Assembly (NCBI GenBank): GCA_044226865.1
Contig: JBGAGE010000004.1
Span: 310,001 to 374,000 of the forward strand
DNA length: 64,000 nt
Reading direction: 5' to 3'
DNA from: TMP-86 sp044226865
GTDB lineage: Bacteria > Pseudomonadota > Gammaproteobacteria > Steroidobacterales > Steroidobacteraceae
Numbering within the stretch: the first letter of the stretch is position 1; the number at the start of each line of letters is the position of its first letter. Both the position numbers and the translations under genes were made by a program. Below the pieces are notes generated by a model. It was not told where the DNA came from. It did no database searches and saw nothing but the letters and a program-made list of their open reading frames with translations. Positions 7,530-15,852 of the stretch are shown here, piece by piece.

Positions 7530-10067
7530 ATGGGCCGGAAGAAATCTCAACGGCGCATGTCATCGTTGGCATATGTGGGCGGCTTCGCCGCGCTGCTGGC
7601 CGGCCATGCGGCGACGGCGCAGGAAGCCACGGGCGGCAGCGCACAACTCGAGGAAGTCACGGTCACGGCCACCCGCCGCGCCGAAACCAATCTGCAAACC
7701 ACGCCGGTGTCGGTCACGGCCGTTACGGCCAACGACATCCAGCGCATGGTGGCCAAGGACATTTCGGGACTAGCGTCGGCGGTGCCGGGTTTCTCGGCCG
7801 CGCGCGTCACGGCATTCAACGCCGCCTCCTTCGCCATGCGTGGCGTGGGCATCACCGACATCATCGTCTATCAGGACTCGCCGGTGGGTGTGCAGGTCGA
7901 CGACTTCGTCATGCCCAGCGTGCAGACCCAGTTGCTCGACACCTTCGACATCGCAAGCGTGGAAGTGCTGCGCGGCCCACAGGGCACGCTGTTCGGCAAG
8001 AACACCACCGGTGGCGCGGTTAACATTCGCACCAAACGCCCCAACATGCGCGAGTTCAGCGGCGATGCGCGCGTGGGCGTGGCCAAGTTCGGTGAGACGA
8101 ACTACCAGGGCGGGTTCGATCTGCCGCTCGTCCAGGATAAACTGGCGCTGCGGCTGGTCGGATCGTATGTCAAGAGCGACGGTTATTACCGGCTCGGCGC
8201 TTCTTATGGGCCTCTGGTGTCGTTCGGCCCCGCCATTCCGGGGGTGACCGGCACATCTGGCAACGGCACGAATGAGCGCACAGGCGGCCAGGACGTGTTC
8301 AGCGGCCGTGCCAAGCTGCAGTGGAACATCACCGACAATCTCACCGCGTTGTTCCAGTACGAGATCATGCGCGACCGCTCGGATGCGGTGCCGTCCTACA
8401 ATGACACGCCTCCCGGTGCGCCATACCTGTGGAATCTCCTGGGCATCACGCGGCCCGACGGCGATCCCTTGGATCATATGGCCTCCTCCAACCGCAAGGA
8501 TCAATTGATCCGCATGGACAAGGGTCAGGTGATCGACGTAGATGGCGGATACGTGAACCTGGATTGGAAGATCGGCGACAACTACACGCTCTACTCGAAC
8601 ACCGGTTACCGCAAGCAGGAAGAGCATCTTCCGAATACATACACGGGCGCGGCGCCGGTCAATACCGTCACCGGAGCGCCGTTGTCGCTGTTCGATGCCT
8701 CGCGCGACACCAGCCGTGACACGTTCCAGCAGGAAGTCCGGCTGGCATCCTCGTTCAGCGGCCCCTTCAATTACGTGGCCGGCGCTTTCTACCAGCGTAA
8801 CGATGCGCGGTTCTGCGTCGTCCAGTACCTGGGCTTCGTCGACTTGACGCTGGACGGTGCGGCGATCTTCGGAAATCCGCAGTTCTTCAACGACAACCCG
8901 CAGCTGGCTTGCAATAAGCAGAAGTCGAAGTCGCTCGCGGGCTTCGTCGACTTCACCTTCGATGCCACCGACAAGCTGCAGTTCGGCGCCGGCGCGCGCT
9001 ATACCCGCGACACGAAGGAATGGAGCGGCCGCACGCAGGTGTTCTGGTTTGCGATCAGCCCGACGCCGTTCCCGTTGAGCGATCTTCGCAATCCGCTGGA
9101 CGCGGCGGATTTCGCCAAGTATCCCGGCGGCAACATCGTGGATTACACCACCCCGGGATTCGGCAACCTGAAGACGACGTGGAAGGAACCGAGCTGGCGT
9201 GTGAATGCGTCCTACAAGTTCACTCCGGACGTGTTCGGTTACGCCACCGTGTCGCGCGGCTACAAGGCGGGCGGCTACAACGACCAAACGGGCAGCAACG
9301 GTTTCTTCGATTCCACGTTGACGCGTCCAGTCAATCCGGAATTCGCGACCAACTACGAAATCGGCCTGAAGACGCAGTGGCTGGATAACCGCATCCGCTT
9401 CAATCCGACGATCTATTACGTGAAGTACACGGATGCGCAGCGCGCCGCCAACATCCCGGCGGTGAAGGGTGGGGCGCTGTTCCAGGAAACCGTTTTCTAC
9501 AACGCCGCTGAGATCACCTCCAAGGGTGCTGAAATCGAACTGCAGGCGCTGCTTACGGATCACTTCCTGATCCGAGCCGCCGGGTCCTACCTGGACGCGA
9601 AGTACGACAAGTTCCGCATCGACCAGGCGCAGGTCGGCAACCCAACCATCGGCGACCCGAATGGCAACGGTATCCAGGAAACCCACTTGGAGCTCACCGG
9701 GCTGCCGGTCCCGCGCTCGCCCAAGAAGAGTATCAGCCTCAGTGGCACCTACAGCTGGGACTTGGCCTCCGCGGGCAAGATGGAGTTGTCGGGTGAGATC
9801 TACTACGAGGACAAGAACCTGTTCTACATCTCCGCCGCCGGCCGTCAATACGACGCGTACCTGGATTCCAAGGTGCTGACCAGTCTGTCTCTGGGGTACA
9901 CCTCGGAGGACGGGCACTACTACGCCCGTCTGTACGGACGCAACCTCGGAGACAAGCGTTACAGAGTCGCCAGCCAATCGGTGGCGACCTTGTGGACCCA
10001 CACGCAATGGGGCGAACCGCGCAACTACGGCCTGCAGGTGGGCGTGAAGTTCGGCGACAACAAGTAA
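7530..10067 (+). CDS. TonB-dependent outer-membrane receptor (1)
   Basis: An 845-residue outer-membrane receptor that would import a substrate with energy from TonB-ExbBD. It has a signal peptide (cleavage after about HAATAQ), the plug-domain start LEEVTVTATRR, the plug motif VLRGPQGTLFGKNTTGGAVN and a long beta-barrel. The start is the ATG at 7530 with aggggga at the right distance; the frame continues upstream without a site. The protein ends VGVKFGDNK rather than with the usual terminal aromatic residue. Shared promoter DNA with Rieske oxygenase 1 suggests it imports that enzyme's substrate. A strong terminator follows. Confidence 0.9.
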   Translation: MGRKKSQRRMSSLAYVGGFAALLAGHAATAQEATGGSAQLEEVTVTATRRAETNLQTTPVSVTAVTANDIQRMVAKDISGLASAVPGFSAARVTAFNAASFAMRGVGITDIIVYQDSPVGVQVDDFVMPSVQTQLLDTFDIASVEVLRGPQGTLFGKNTTGGAVNIRTKRPNMREFSGDARVGVAKFGETNYQGGFDLPLVQDKLALRLVGSYVKSDGYYRLGASYGPLVSFGPAIPGVTGTSGNGTNERTGGQDVFSGRAKLQWNITDNLTALFQYEIMRDRSDAVPSYNDTPPGAPYLWNLLGITRPDGDPLDHMASSNRKDQLIRMDKGQVIDVDGGYVNLDWKIGDNYTLYSNTGYRKQEEHLPNTYTGAAPVNTVTGAPLSLFDASRDTSRDTFQQEVRLASSFSGPFNYVAGAFYQRNDARFCVVQYLGFVDLTLDGAAIFGNPQFFNDNPQLACNKQKSKSLAGFVDFTFDATDKLQFGAGARYTRDTKEWSGRTQVFWFAISPTPFPLSDLRNPLDAADFAKYPGGNIVDYTTPGFGNLKTTWKEPSWRVNASYKFTPDVFGYATVSRGYKAGGYNDQTGSNGFFDSTLTRPVNPEFATNYEIGLKTQWLDNRIRFNPTIYYVKYTDAQRAANIPAVKGGALFQETVFYNAAEITSKGAEIELQALLTDHFLIRAAGSYLDAKYDKFRIDQAQVGNPTIGDPNGNGIQETHLELTGLPVPRSPKKSISLSGTYSWDLASAGKMELSGEIYYEDKNLFYISAAGRQYDAYLDSKVLTSLSLGYTSEDGHYYARLYGRNLGDKRYRVASQSVATLWTHTQWGEPRNYGLQVGVKFGDNK

Positions 10068-10093
10068 CGATTTCCTGGATCGTTTTGCAGAAG

Positions 10094-10119
10094 AGGCCGG
10101 CGCAAGCCGGCCTTTTTTT
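10094..10119 (+). terminator. Rho-independent terminator of the TonB receptor gene
   Basis: The stem AGGCCGGC / GCCGGCCT with a GCAA loop is followed by a run of T, 27 nt after the receptor stop codon. Confidence 0.92.
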
Positions 10120-10173
10120 GCGCGTATGCTTGAGGTGCAATAGACCGGGAGCACGCATCCCCGGGGAGATAAG

Positions 10174-10743
10174 ATGGCCGCCGCAACGTCTGACCTTGAA
10201 TCGCTCGAGCGCCGCCTCCGCCGCCTCGAAGATCGCGTCGAAATCCACGAGCTCATCGCCCGCTATGGCCTGGTGATGGACGATCGCAACATGGCGGACA
10301 TGCCAGGCCTGTTCACCCCCGATGTGGCGATCCGCTCGGGAGATGGCGTGATGAACACGGTCGGCCTCGAGGCTGTGGTCGCCATGTTCCGCGGCCGTTT
10401 CACCGTGCTCGGGCCCAGCAACCACATCTCGCACGACAAAATCATCACCTTCGATGAGCAGGACCCGGACCGCGCCACCGGCATGGTGCTCTCGCACGCC
10501 GAGATGCACCGCCGCGGCCAGCCCATGATCACCGCCATCCGCTACCAGGACGCCTACCGGCGCGAGGGCGGCCGTTGGCGCTTCTCGGAGCGCGTGCTGC
10601 GCTTCTTCTACTACGTGCCTACCGCCCAATACCTGGATGCGCTGGGACCGGGCCTCGCGCTGCGCAACCGCGCCTATGACAACCCGGTGGCCGCGGATTG
10701 GCCCGAGAACCTGCCCACCTGGAAGCAGTACTACGGCGTGTGA
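10174..10743 (+). CDS. SnoaL/NTF2-fold protein (2)
   Basis: A 189-residue SnoaL-like protein. An N-terminal charged helix (LESLERRLRRLEDRVEIHEL) leads into the NTF2 core (IARYGLVMDDRN, then MPGLFTPDVAIR), with a conserved HISHDKI segment in the barrel. Such proteins include hydratases, isomerases and dioxygenase-like small subunits of catabolic clusters. The ATG at 10174 has ggagat upstream. It follows the terminator of the TonB receptor, so it has its own transcript. Substrate unknown. Confidence 0.8.
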   Translation: MAAATSDLESLERRLRRLEDRVEIHELIARYGLVMDDRNMADMPGLFTPDVAIRSGDGVMNTVGLEAVVAMFRGRFTVLGPSNHISHDKIITFDEQDPDRATGMVLSHAEMHRRGQPMITAIRYQDAYRREGGRWRFSERVLRFFYYVPTAQYLDALGPGLALRNRAYDNPVAADWPENLPTWKQYYGV

Positions 10744-10815
10744 GCCGCGCCAGTTCCCCGGCAGCCCACCAGGAGCGCCAACCCATCCCATTGACGGGGT
10801 GCGACACGGGCATGC

Positions 10816-10843
10816 TTGGCGCTCGTCCGGCCTGGTTTACAAT
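10816..10843 (+). promoter_or_regulatory. Sigma-70-like promoter of the TPR protein gene
   Basis: TTGGCG (10816-10821), a 16-bp spacer and TACAAT (10838-10843). The -10 box overlaps an upstream in-frame ATG at 10842, which supports the downstream GTG at 10875 as the true start. Confidence 0.6.
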
Positions 10844-10874
10844 GCGCGCTCGCCAGCCAACCCGGAAGGTGCCC

Positions 10875-11615
10875 GTGTTCTCGCCGTATTTCCTCCTCAC
10901 CCTGCTGATCCAGGCAGGCTTGATCGTCCATGTCATCCGCACGGGGAGAAACTCGCTGTGGATATGGGCCATTGCGCTGCTGCCGGGCGCGGGCTCGCTG
11001 GCTTACGTCGTCGTGGAGATCCTGCCCTCGATCTTCGGCGGTGAAACCGCGCGGCGCGCACGCAAGGGTGTGCGGCGCGTCATCGATCCAGACAAGGACC
11101 TGCGCCAAGCGAGCGCACAGGTCGCGATTTCCGGCGATGTGGATTCGCGCAAGCGCCTGGGGGAGCAATTGTTCGAGCGTGGGCAGTTTGCCGAGGCCGC
11201 CGAGGCCTTCCAGGGGGGCTTGAGCGGCATTTTCGAGCATGATCCGACGCTGCTGCTGGGCCTGGCGCGCAGCCAGTTCGCGCTGGGCGAGTTCAGCGCG
11301 GCGCGCGCCACGCTCGACCGCCTGATCGAGCACAACCCGGATTTCAAATCCACCGAAGGCCATCTGCTGTATGCGCGGTCGCTGGAAGAGGAGGGCAATG
11401 CGGACAAGGCACTCAAGGAATATGCCGTGCTCGAAGGCAGTTATCCGGGCGCGGAAGCACGCCTGCGCTATGGCCTGTTGCTCAAGCGCGTGGGCCGCAT
11501 GGACGATTCACGCCGCGTGCTGAAGGAATTGCTCGACAGCGCGCAACTGGCGCCGCGCCATTATCGCAAGGCGCAGGCGCAGTGGCTGGATTGGGCGGCG
11601 CGCGAGGTCGGCTGA
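10875..11615 (+). CDS. Membrane-anchored TPR protein
   Basis: A 246-residue protein with two N-terminal membrane helices (about 3-20 and 28-48) of the phospholipase-D N-terminal (PLDc_N) type. These are followed by tetratricopeptide-like repeats: EQLFERGQFAEAAEAFQ, LARSQFALGEFSAARATLD and RSLEEEGNADKALKEYAVL. It probably scaffolds other proteins at the inner membrane; partners are unknown. The GTG at 10875 has ggaagg 5 nt upstream and follows a good promoter. GTG at 10869 and ATG at 10842 are in frame but less likely. Confidence 0.75.
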   Translation: MFSPYFLLTLLIQAGLIVHVIRTGRNSLWIWAIALLPGAGSLAYVVVEILPSIFGGETARRARKGVRRVIDPDKDLRQASAQVAISGDVDSRKRLGEQLFERGQFAEAAEAFQGGLSGIFEHDPTLLLGLARSQFALGEFSAARATLDRLIEHNPDFKSTEGHLLYARSLEEEGNADKALKEYAVLEGSYPGAEARLRYGLLLKRVGRMDDSRRVLKELLDSAQLAPRHYRKAQAQWLDWAAREVG

Positions 11616-11692
11616 AGCGATCTCCATGCGCGGGCGCGTGTGCCCGATGGGCGATGCGCTGGACGCACCGCCCGACCCAGCGCAAAAGGTTC

Positions 11693-12268
11693 TCAGGCGG
11701 CGTCAGCCGTTTTGCCCGCGAACGGGCAATAGGCTTCCTTCTCCACCAGGTTCAGCACGAAGGACAGCTTCGCCATCCCGGAGATCACCGCCATGGCGGT
11801 GCCCAATTCGAGAATGTCCGCATCGGAGAAATACGCGCGCAGGCGCTTGTATAGCGCTGGCGTGAGGCGGCCTTCGGCATTCGTCAGCGCCACTTCGGCG
11901 GCGTAGGCCAGCACCGCTTTCTCAGCCTCGGTAAACGGTCCGGACTCGAAGTTGTCCATGGCATCGACCTGCGCCTGCGTGAGGCCCGCGGCGAGCGCTC
12001 CCGGCACGTTCTGCTTGTTGCAGGTGCGGCAGCCGTGCTCGATGGACAGCTTCAGCCGCGCCAGCTGCTTGTAGCGCTGGTCCACCTTGCCGCCGAAGAA
12101 CACGGGGCCGTAGAACTTGTTCATCACGAAATCCAGCATCTCGGGATTGTTGGCGAACACTTCGACGAAGGTGGGTTCCTCGGTGAGCTGGTTCATCGTG
12201 TCCCAGGCCAGATGAAATTGTTCTGGCAGGCGCTCGCGCGGAATGCGGTTCAGCAAGGTATCAGCCAT
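11693..12268 (-). CDS. Carboxymuconolactone decarboxylase/AhpD-like protein
   Basis: A 191-residue all-helical protein of the carboxymuconolactone decarboxylase superfamily. It carries the AhpD-type C80-x-x-C83 pair in EHGCRTCNKQN, so a peroxide-reducing or thiol-based role is at least as likely as a true lactone decarboxylase. The ATG at 12268 has aagggg upstream; the longer frame to 12337 runs into the preceding SDR gene. It is the last gene of the minus-strand operon that starts with Rieske oxygenase 2. Confidence 0.85.
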   Translation of the reverse strand: MADTLLNRIPRERLPEQFHLAWDTMNQLTEEPTFVEVFANNPEMLDFVMNKFYGPVFFGGKVDQRYKQLARLKLSIEHGCRTCNKQNVPGALAAGLTQAQVDAMDNFESGPFTEAEKAVLAYAAEVALTNAEGRLTPALYKRLRAYFSDADILELGTAMAVISGMAKLSFVLNLVEKEAYCPFAGKTADAA

Positions 12269-12279
12269 GGTGTTCCCCT

Positions 12280-13200
12280 TTACCGGTCTTCGAGTTTGAA
12301 ATAGTCGGGCTTCAGGCCCGGCCAGACATCGCCCCATTGATTGTTGCCGCCATCCACCGTGAGCACCTCGCCGGTGATGAACTTGCCGGTATCCGCCGAC
12401 AGGTAAACCACGGCCTGTGCGATGTCGTAGGCATCGCCGAGCGTCTTCATGGGATTGGAGTAGCGGAATTCCTCGGCCGCGCCCGGCGGATAGACGTTAA
12501 GTCCATCGGTGGCGATGGACCCCGGCGAGACGCAATTGACGCGGATCTTGAGCGGCGCCCACTCGGTGGACAGTGTCTTGGTGAGGCCGATGACGCCGGC
12601 GCGTGCCGCGCAGGTATGCGCCACCTGCGGCATGCCGCGCGTCACGTTGGCGACGATGCTGACGATGCTGCCGCCGCGGCCATGCGCCTGCCATTGGCGC
12701 GCCGCCGACTGCATCATGTACCAGCTGCCGTTCAGGTTGGTGTCGATCACCGCCAGCCAGCCCTTCTGCGTGAAGTCGATGGCGGCCTGCGGGAACTGAC
12801 CGCCGCCGTTGTTCACCAATACGTCGAGCCGCCCGAATTTGTCCCAGGTGGCTTTTACCAGGTCTTCCACCATCTGCGGGTCGCGGATGGTCATGGCCTT
12901 GTAGCCGATGCTGCGGCCGAGGTGCTGCTTGATTCCCGCGGCGGTGGCCGCGAGCATGTCTTCGCGCCGGCCGCAGATCATCACGTCCGCACCGAGCCGT
13001 GCGAACAGGTAGGCCATGGCGCGCCCGAGGCCGCTGCCGCCGCCCGAGACGAGCACGGTCTGTCCCTTGAGCAGGTCGTCGCGGTACACCGTGGGGTGGG
13101 TGGCGAGTTGCTCGTCGGTGAATCCCCAGCGCTTGGGCGGCTTGACCGACGGCGTGCGCGTGCGGGTGGCGGCCTCGATTTTCTTTTCCGTGGTGCTCAC
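12280..13200 (-). CDS. SDR oxidoreductase, 2,4-dienoyl-CoA-reductase-like
   Basis: A 306-residue short-chain dehydrogenase with an N-terminal extension of about 45 residues before the Rossmann fold. The cofactor motif is GGGSGLG (53-59) and the NNGGG motif is present. The classical YxxxK pair is replaced by T196-x3-R200 (HTCAARAGVIGL), as in the 2,4-dienoyl-CoA-reductase-like branch, whose members reduce enoyl- or dienoyl-CoA with NADPH. The GTG start at 13200 has aaagga 8 nt upstream. It lies in the Rieske-2 operon after a thiolase, which fits action on CoA intermediates. Confidence 0.85.
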   Translation of the reverse strand: MSTTEKKIEAATRTRTPSVKPPKRWGFTDEQLATHPTVYRDDLLKGQTVLVSGGGSGLGRAMAYLFARLGADVMICGRREDMLAATAAGIKQHLGRSIGYKAMTIRDPQMVEDLVKATWDKFGRLDVLVNNGGGQFPQAAIDFTQKGWLAVIDTNLNGSWYMMQSAARQWQAHGRGGSIVSIVANVTRGMPQVAHTCAARAGVIGLTKTLSTEWAPLKIRVNCVSPGSIATDGLNVYPPGAAEEFRYSNPMKTLGDAYDIAQAVVYLSADTGKFITGEVLTVDGGNNQWGDVWPGLKPDYFKLEDR

Positions 13201-13222
13201 GTGTTCATCCTTTAGCCGATCT

Positions 13223-14425
13223 TCACAGTGACGCCAATCCCAGGATGGAAATGGCGGCGACATTGCGGTTGGGAATGCCTCCGAGATTATGCGTCAGGCC
13301 CATGGCCGGCGCCTTGAGCTGCCGCTTGTCGGCGCGCCCCTGCAATTGCTGGTAGACCTCGTACACCATGCGCAGGCCGCTGGCGCCGATGGGGTGGCCG
13401 AAGCACTTCAGGCCGCCGTCGATCTGGCAGGGAATCGCGCCGTCGCGGTCGTAGCGGCCATCGCGGATGTCGGCGGGAGCGCGGCCGCGGTCCGACAGCA
13501 GCAGGTCTTCCATCAGCACGAGTTCGGTGATGGAGAAGCAATCGTGCACCTCGATGAGGTCGAGCTGCTTGCGAGGATCGTTGATGCCGGCCTCGCGATA
13601 GGCGCGCGCGGCGGCCACCGGCGTGGTGAGCGTATGGCTGCCGTCCCAGGAATCGTGGCCCATTTCCACGCCGTTGCTGGGCACCAATTGCAGCGCCTTC
13701 ACCATGACCGCGTCGCGGCGGCCGAGCGAGCGCGCGATCTCCGGTGTGCACACGATGGCGCAGGCGGCGCCGTCGCTCACGCCGCAGCAGTCGAACACGC
13801 CCAGCGGCGAGGCGATCATGGGTGCGTTCAGGATCTGTTCGATGGTGACGCGGTTGCGCAGGTGCGCCTTCGGGTTGAGCGCGCCGTTTTCGTGGCTCTT
13901 CCAGGATACATGCGCCATGGCCTGCTTCAACTCGGCCATCGGCATGCGGTACTTGGCCGAATAGGCGCTCGCCAATTGCGCAAACGCGCCGGGCGCCGTG
14001 TTGCTCGGCAGGTAGAGATCCTCGAAGGTTCCCTTGGTGCGCTCCGGCAATCCACCGTAGCCGGTGTCCTTGAGTTTTTCCACGCCCATGGCGAGCGCGA
14101 TGTCGCAGGCGCCGGCCGCCACGGCGTACACCGCGCCGCGCAGCGCCTCGGTGCCGGTGGCGCAGAGGTTTTCCACGCGCGAGGCGGGGATGTTGGGCAA
14201 TCGCAGCGACATGCTCATGGGCAGCGCGGACTTGCCGACGTTCTGCTCGTCGAAGAAGACGCCGAGCCACGCGGCTTCCAGCCGGTCGCGCTCGATGCCG
14301 GCATCGGTGAGCGCCTCGCCGAAGGCTTCCACCATCAGGTCATCGGGGCCGCAATCCCAACGCTCGCCGAAGCGTGAGCAGCCCATGCCGATGATCGCGA
14401 CCTTGTCCTTGATGCCGGTGGCCAT
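13223..14425 (-). CDS. SCP2-type thiolase (acetyl-CoA acetyltransferase family)
   Basis: A 400-residue thiolase of the SCP2/sterol-carrier branch. It has the nucleophile C88 in ENLCATGTEAL, the branch-specific HDCFSITEL motif and the second catalytic Cys in CFGHPIGASG. Members cleave 3-ketoacyl-CoA or, together with DUF35 partners, carry out retro-aldol cleavage in steroid side-chain breakdown. It lies directly after a gene that ends in a DUF35/OB-fold domain, so a thiolase-DUF35 complex is plausible. The ATG is 5 nt after the upstream stop. Confidence 0.88.
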   Translation of the reverse strand: MATGIKDKVAIIGMGCSRFGERWDCGPDDLMVEAFGEALTDAGIERDRLEAAWLGVFFDEQNVGKSALPMSMSLRLPNIPASRVENLCATGTEALRGAVYAVAAGACDIALAMGVEKLKDTGYGGLPERTKGTFEDLYLPSNTAPGAFAQLASAYSAKYRMPMAELKQAMAHVSWKSHENGALNPKAHLRNRVTIEQILNAPMIASPLGVFDCCGVSDGAACAIVCTPEIARSLGRRDAVMVKALQLVPSNGVEMGHDSWDGSHTLTTPVAAARAYREAGINDPRKQLDLIEVHDCFSITELVLMEDLLLSDRGRAPADIRDGRYDRDGAIPCQIDGGLKCFGHPIGASGLRMVYEVYQQLQGRADKRQLKAPAMGLTHNLGGIPNRNVAAISILGLASL

Positions 14426-14430
14426 GGTGT

Positions 14431-15852
14431 TCAGCGCGCGGGCGCGGCCTTCCAGAAATAACGCTTGAAGTGGCGCATGCGGTCGATGTCCTTGATACGA
14501 AAGTGGAACTCCACCGGCATGTCCACGGCGATCTCGCCGGGTTCCAGGTCGCAGAATTCCATGAACAGGTTGCCACCCTCGGCGAAAGTCACGTTACCGT
14601 AAATGTACGGAGGGCGTGGCGAATACGCCTGCCAGTCCTCGGTGAAGGTCTTGACGCGCCCGCCCTGGCGGGCGAGCCCATGCGGGTCCTGCGTGTCGGT
14701 GCGGCGGCACTGCGGGTTCACGCACACGCGCGAGCGCGGAAATTGCACGGCGCCGCATTCGCGGCAGCGGCCGCCGACGAGCGCATGCAGCGCATCACGG
14801 CGGCGGTAGGCGGCCGTCTGTGCCGAACGCTGATCGCGCTCGGCGCGCATGCCGAAGTCCACCTCCAGCAAGCCATTGTGCGACAGGTAGCGCAGATAGC
14901 TCGTTTCCGGCACGCCGCCCGCCAGGAGTGCTTCGATGCTGGGTGGCTGCGGTGAGGGTGAATTCACGCGGATGATCAGCGCATCCGCGCCCTGGCCGAA
15001 TCCCAGCAGCGCAATCAGCGAGCCTGCCGGCGCCGTGTCCAGCGTGGCGGCCAGCATGAACAGCGGTTGCGTGCTGCCCAACTCGCCGATGCGCGAAGTC
15101 GGCGGCGCGACCACGCACTCCGGGCGGATGCCGCAAATCTTGGCCACGCGCGCCGCGATCGCCGGCGTACTCGGGCAGATGAAATGCGTGATGTCGGCGG
15201 CGCTGGCCTGCGCGGATGTGAGCGCGGTCTTGAGCGTGGCCGGCACGAATTGCGACCACGCCTCATCGCGCACCCAGCGCTCTTCCAGCACGTAGTCCAC
15301 GTCCTCGCCGCTTTCGCGGTGATGATCGACGAAATCGCGTGCCATCGACGCGCTGCCCGCGAGGTTTGCGAAACCGCCCGCCGGGTCCAGCAGCAGGGCG
15401 ACCGCGCCATGTCCCAAATCCATGTCCTGGCTGCTGCCGGGACGCGCGTTGCGCTTCTCCGCGGCCACCAGCAGGCTGCGCTGCGATGAATGGAAGGCGC
15501 GCAGCAGCGCGCCGGTGGCGCAGCGCGCCGAGCCGCCGGCATCGAGTGTGGCAATGGCGCCATCGAGCGCGAGCGCCGCGGCCGCAAGGCCGGCGTTGCT
15601 GCGATCGGCGAACGGCAGGGTGGTGGAGGCGAATTCCAGGCTCTGCACCTCGATGTCGGCAGGCGCTTGCGCGAGGCAGCGCTGCGCAGCCGCCACGCCC
15701 AGGGTGAGCGAGTCCTCGTCCCAATTGCACACGGCGCGCGCACCGGATGGCGTCCTGCCCGGCGGATTGAGCCAGCCGGTGGCGGCGGCGATGGTGGAAC
15801 GCGCCAGCCGCAGGCGTGGCACGTAAGCCCCGAAGGCGCGGATGCCGCTCAT
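14431..15852 (-). CDS. HMG-CoA-synthase-like protein fused to a zinc-ribbon DUF35/OB-fold domain
   Basis: A 473-residue fusion. Residues about 1-340 form a thiolase-fold HMG-CoA synthase/ketoacyl synthase III-like domain, with candidate nucleophile C111 in GSARCATGALL and DLGHGAVALLLD. Residues about 345-470 carry a rubredoxin-like zinc ribbon (CRECG, then CVNPQC) and the OB-fold typical of DUF35 acyl-CoA-binding proteins. The ATG at 15852 overlaps the stop of Rieske oxygenase 2 (ATGA). Co-transcription with an SCP2 thiolase suggests a C-C bond forming or cleaving step on CoA esters. The exact reaction is unknown. Confidence 0.85.
   Translation of the reverse strand: MSGIRAFGAYVPRLRLARSTIAAATGWLNPPGRTPSGARAVCNWDEDSLTLGVAAAQRCLAQAPADIEVQSLEFASTTLPFADRSNAGLAAAALALDGAIATLDAGGSARCATGALLRAFHSSQRSLLVAAEKRNARPGSSQDMDLGHGAVALLLDPAGGFANLAGSASMARDFVDHHRESGEDVDYVLEERWVRDEAWSQFVPATLKTALTSAQASAADITHFICPSTPAIAARVAKICGIRPECVVAPPTSRIGELGSTQPLFMLAATLDTAPAGSLIALLGFGQGADALIIRVNSPSPQPPSIEALLAGGVPETSYLRYLSHNGLLEVDFGMRAERDQRSAQTAAYRRRDALHALVGGRCRECGAVQFPRSRVCVNPQCRRTDTQDPHGLARQGGRVKTFTEDWQAYSPRPPYIYGNVTFAEGGNLFMEFCDLEPGEIAVDMPVEFHFRIKDIDRMRHFKRYFWKAAPAR

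Noticed and set aside
7770..10256. An 828-codon open frame on the minus strand
   Set aside because: Shadow of the TonB receptor gene; no start site and an Arg/Val-rich composition.
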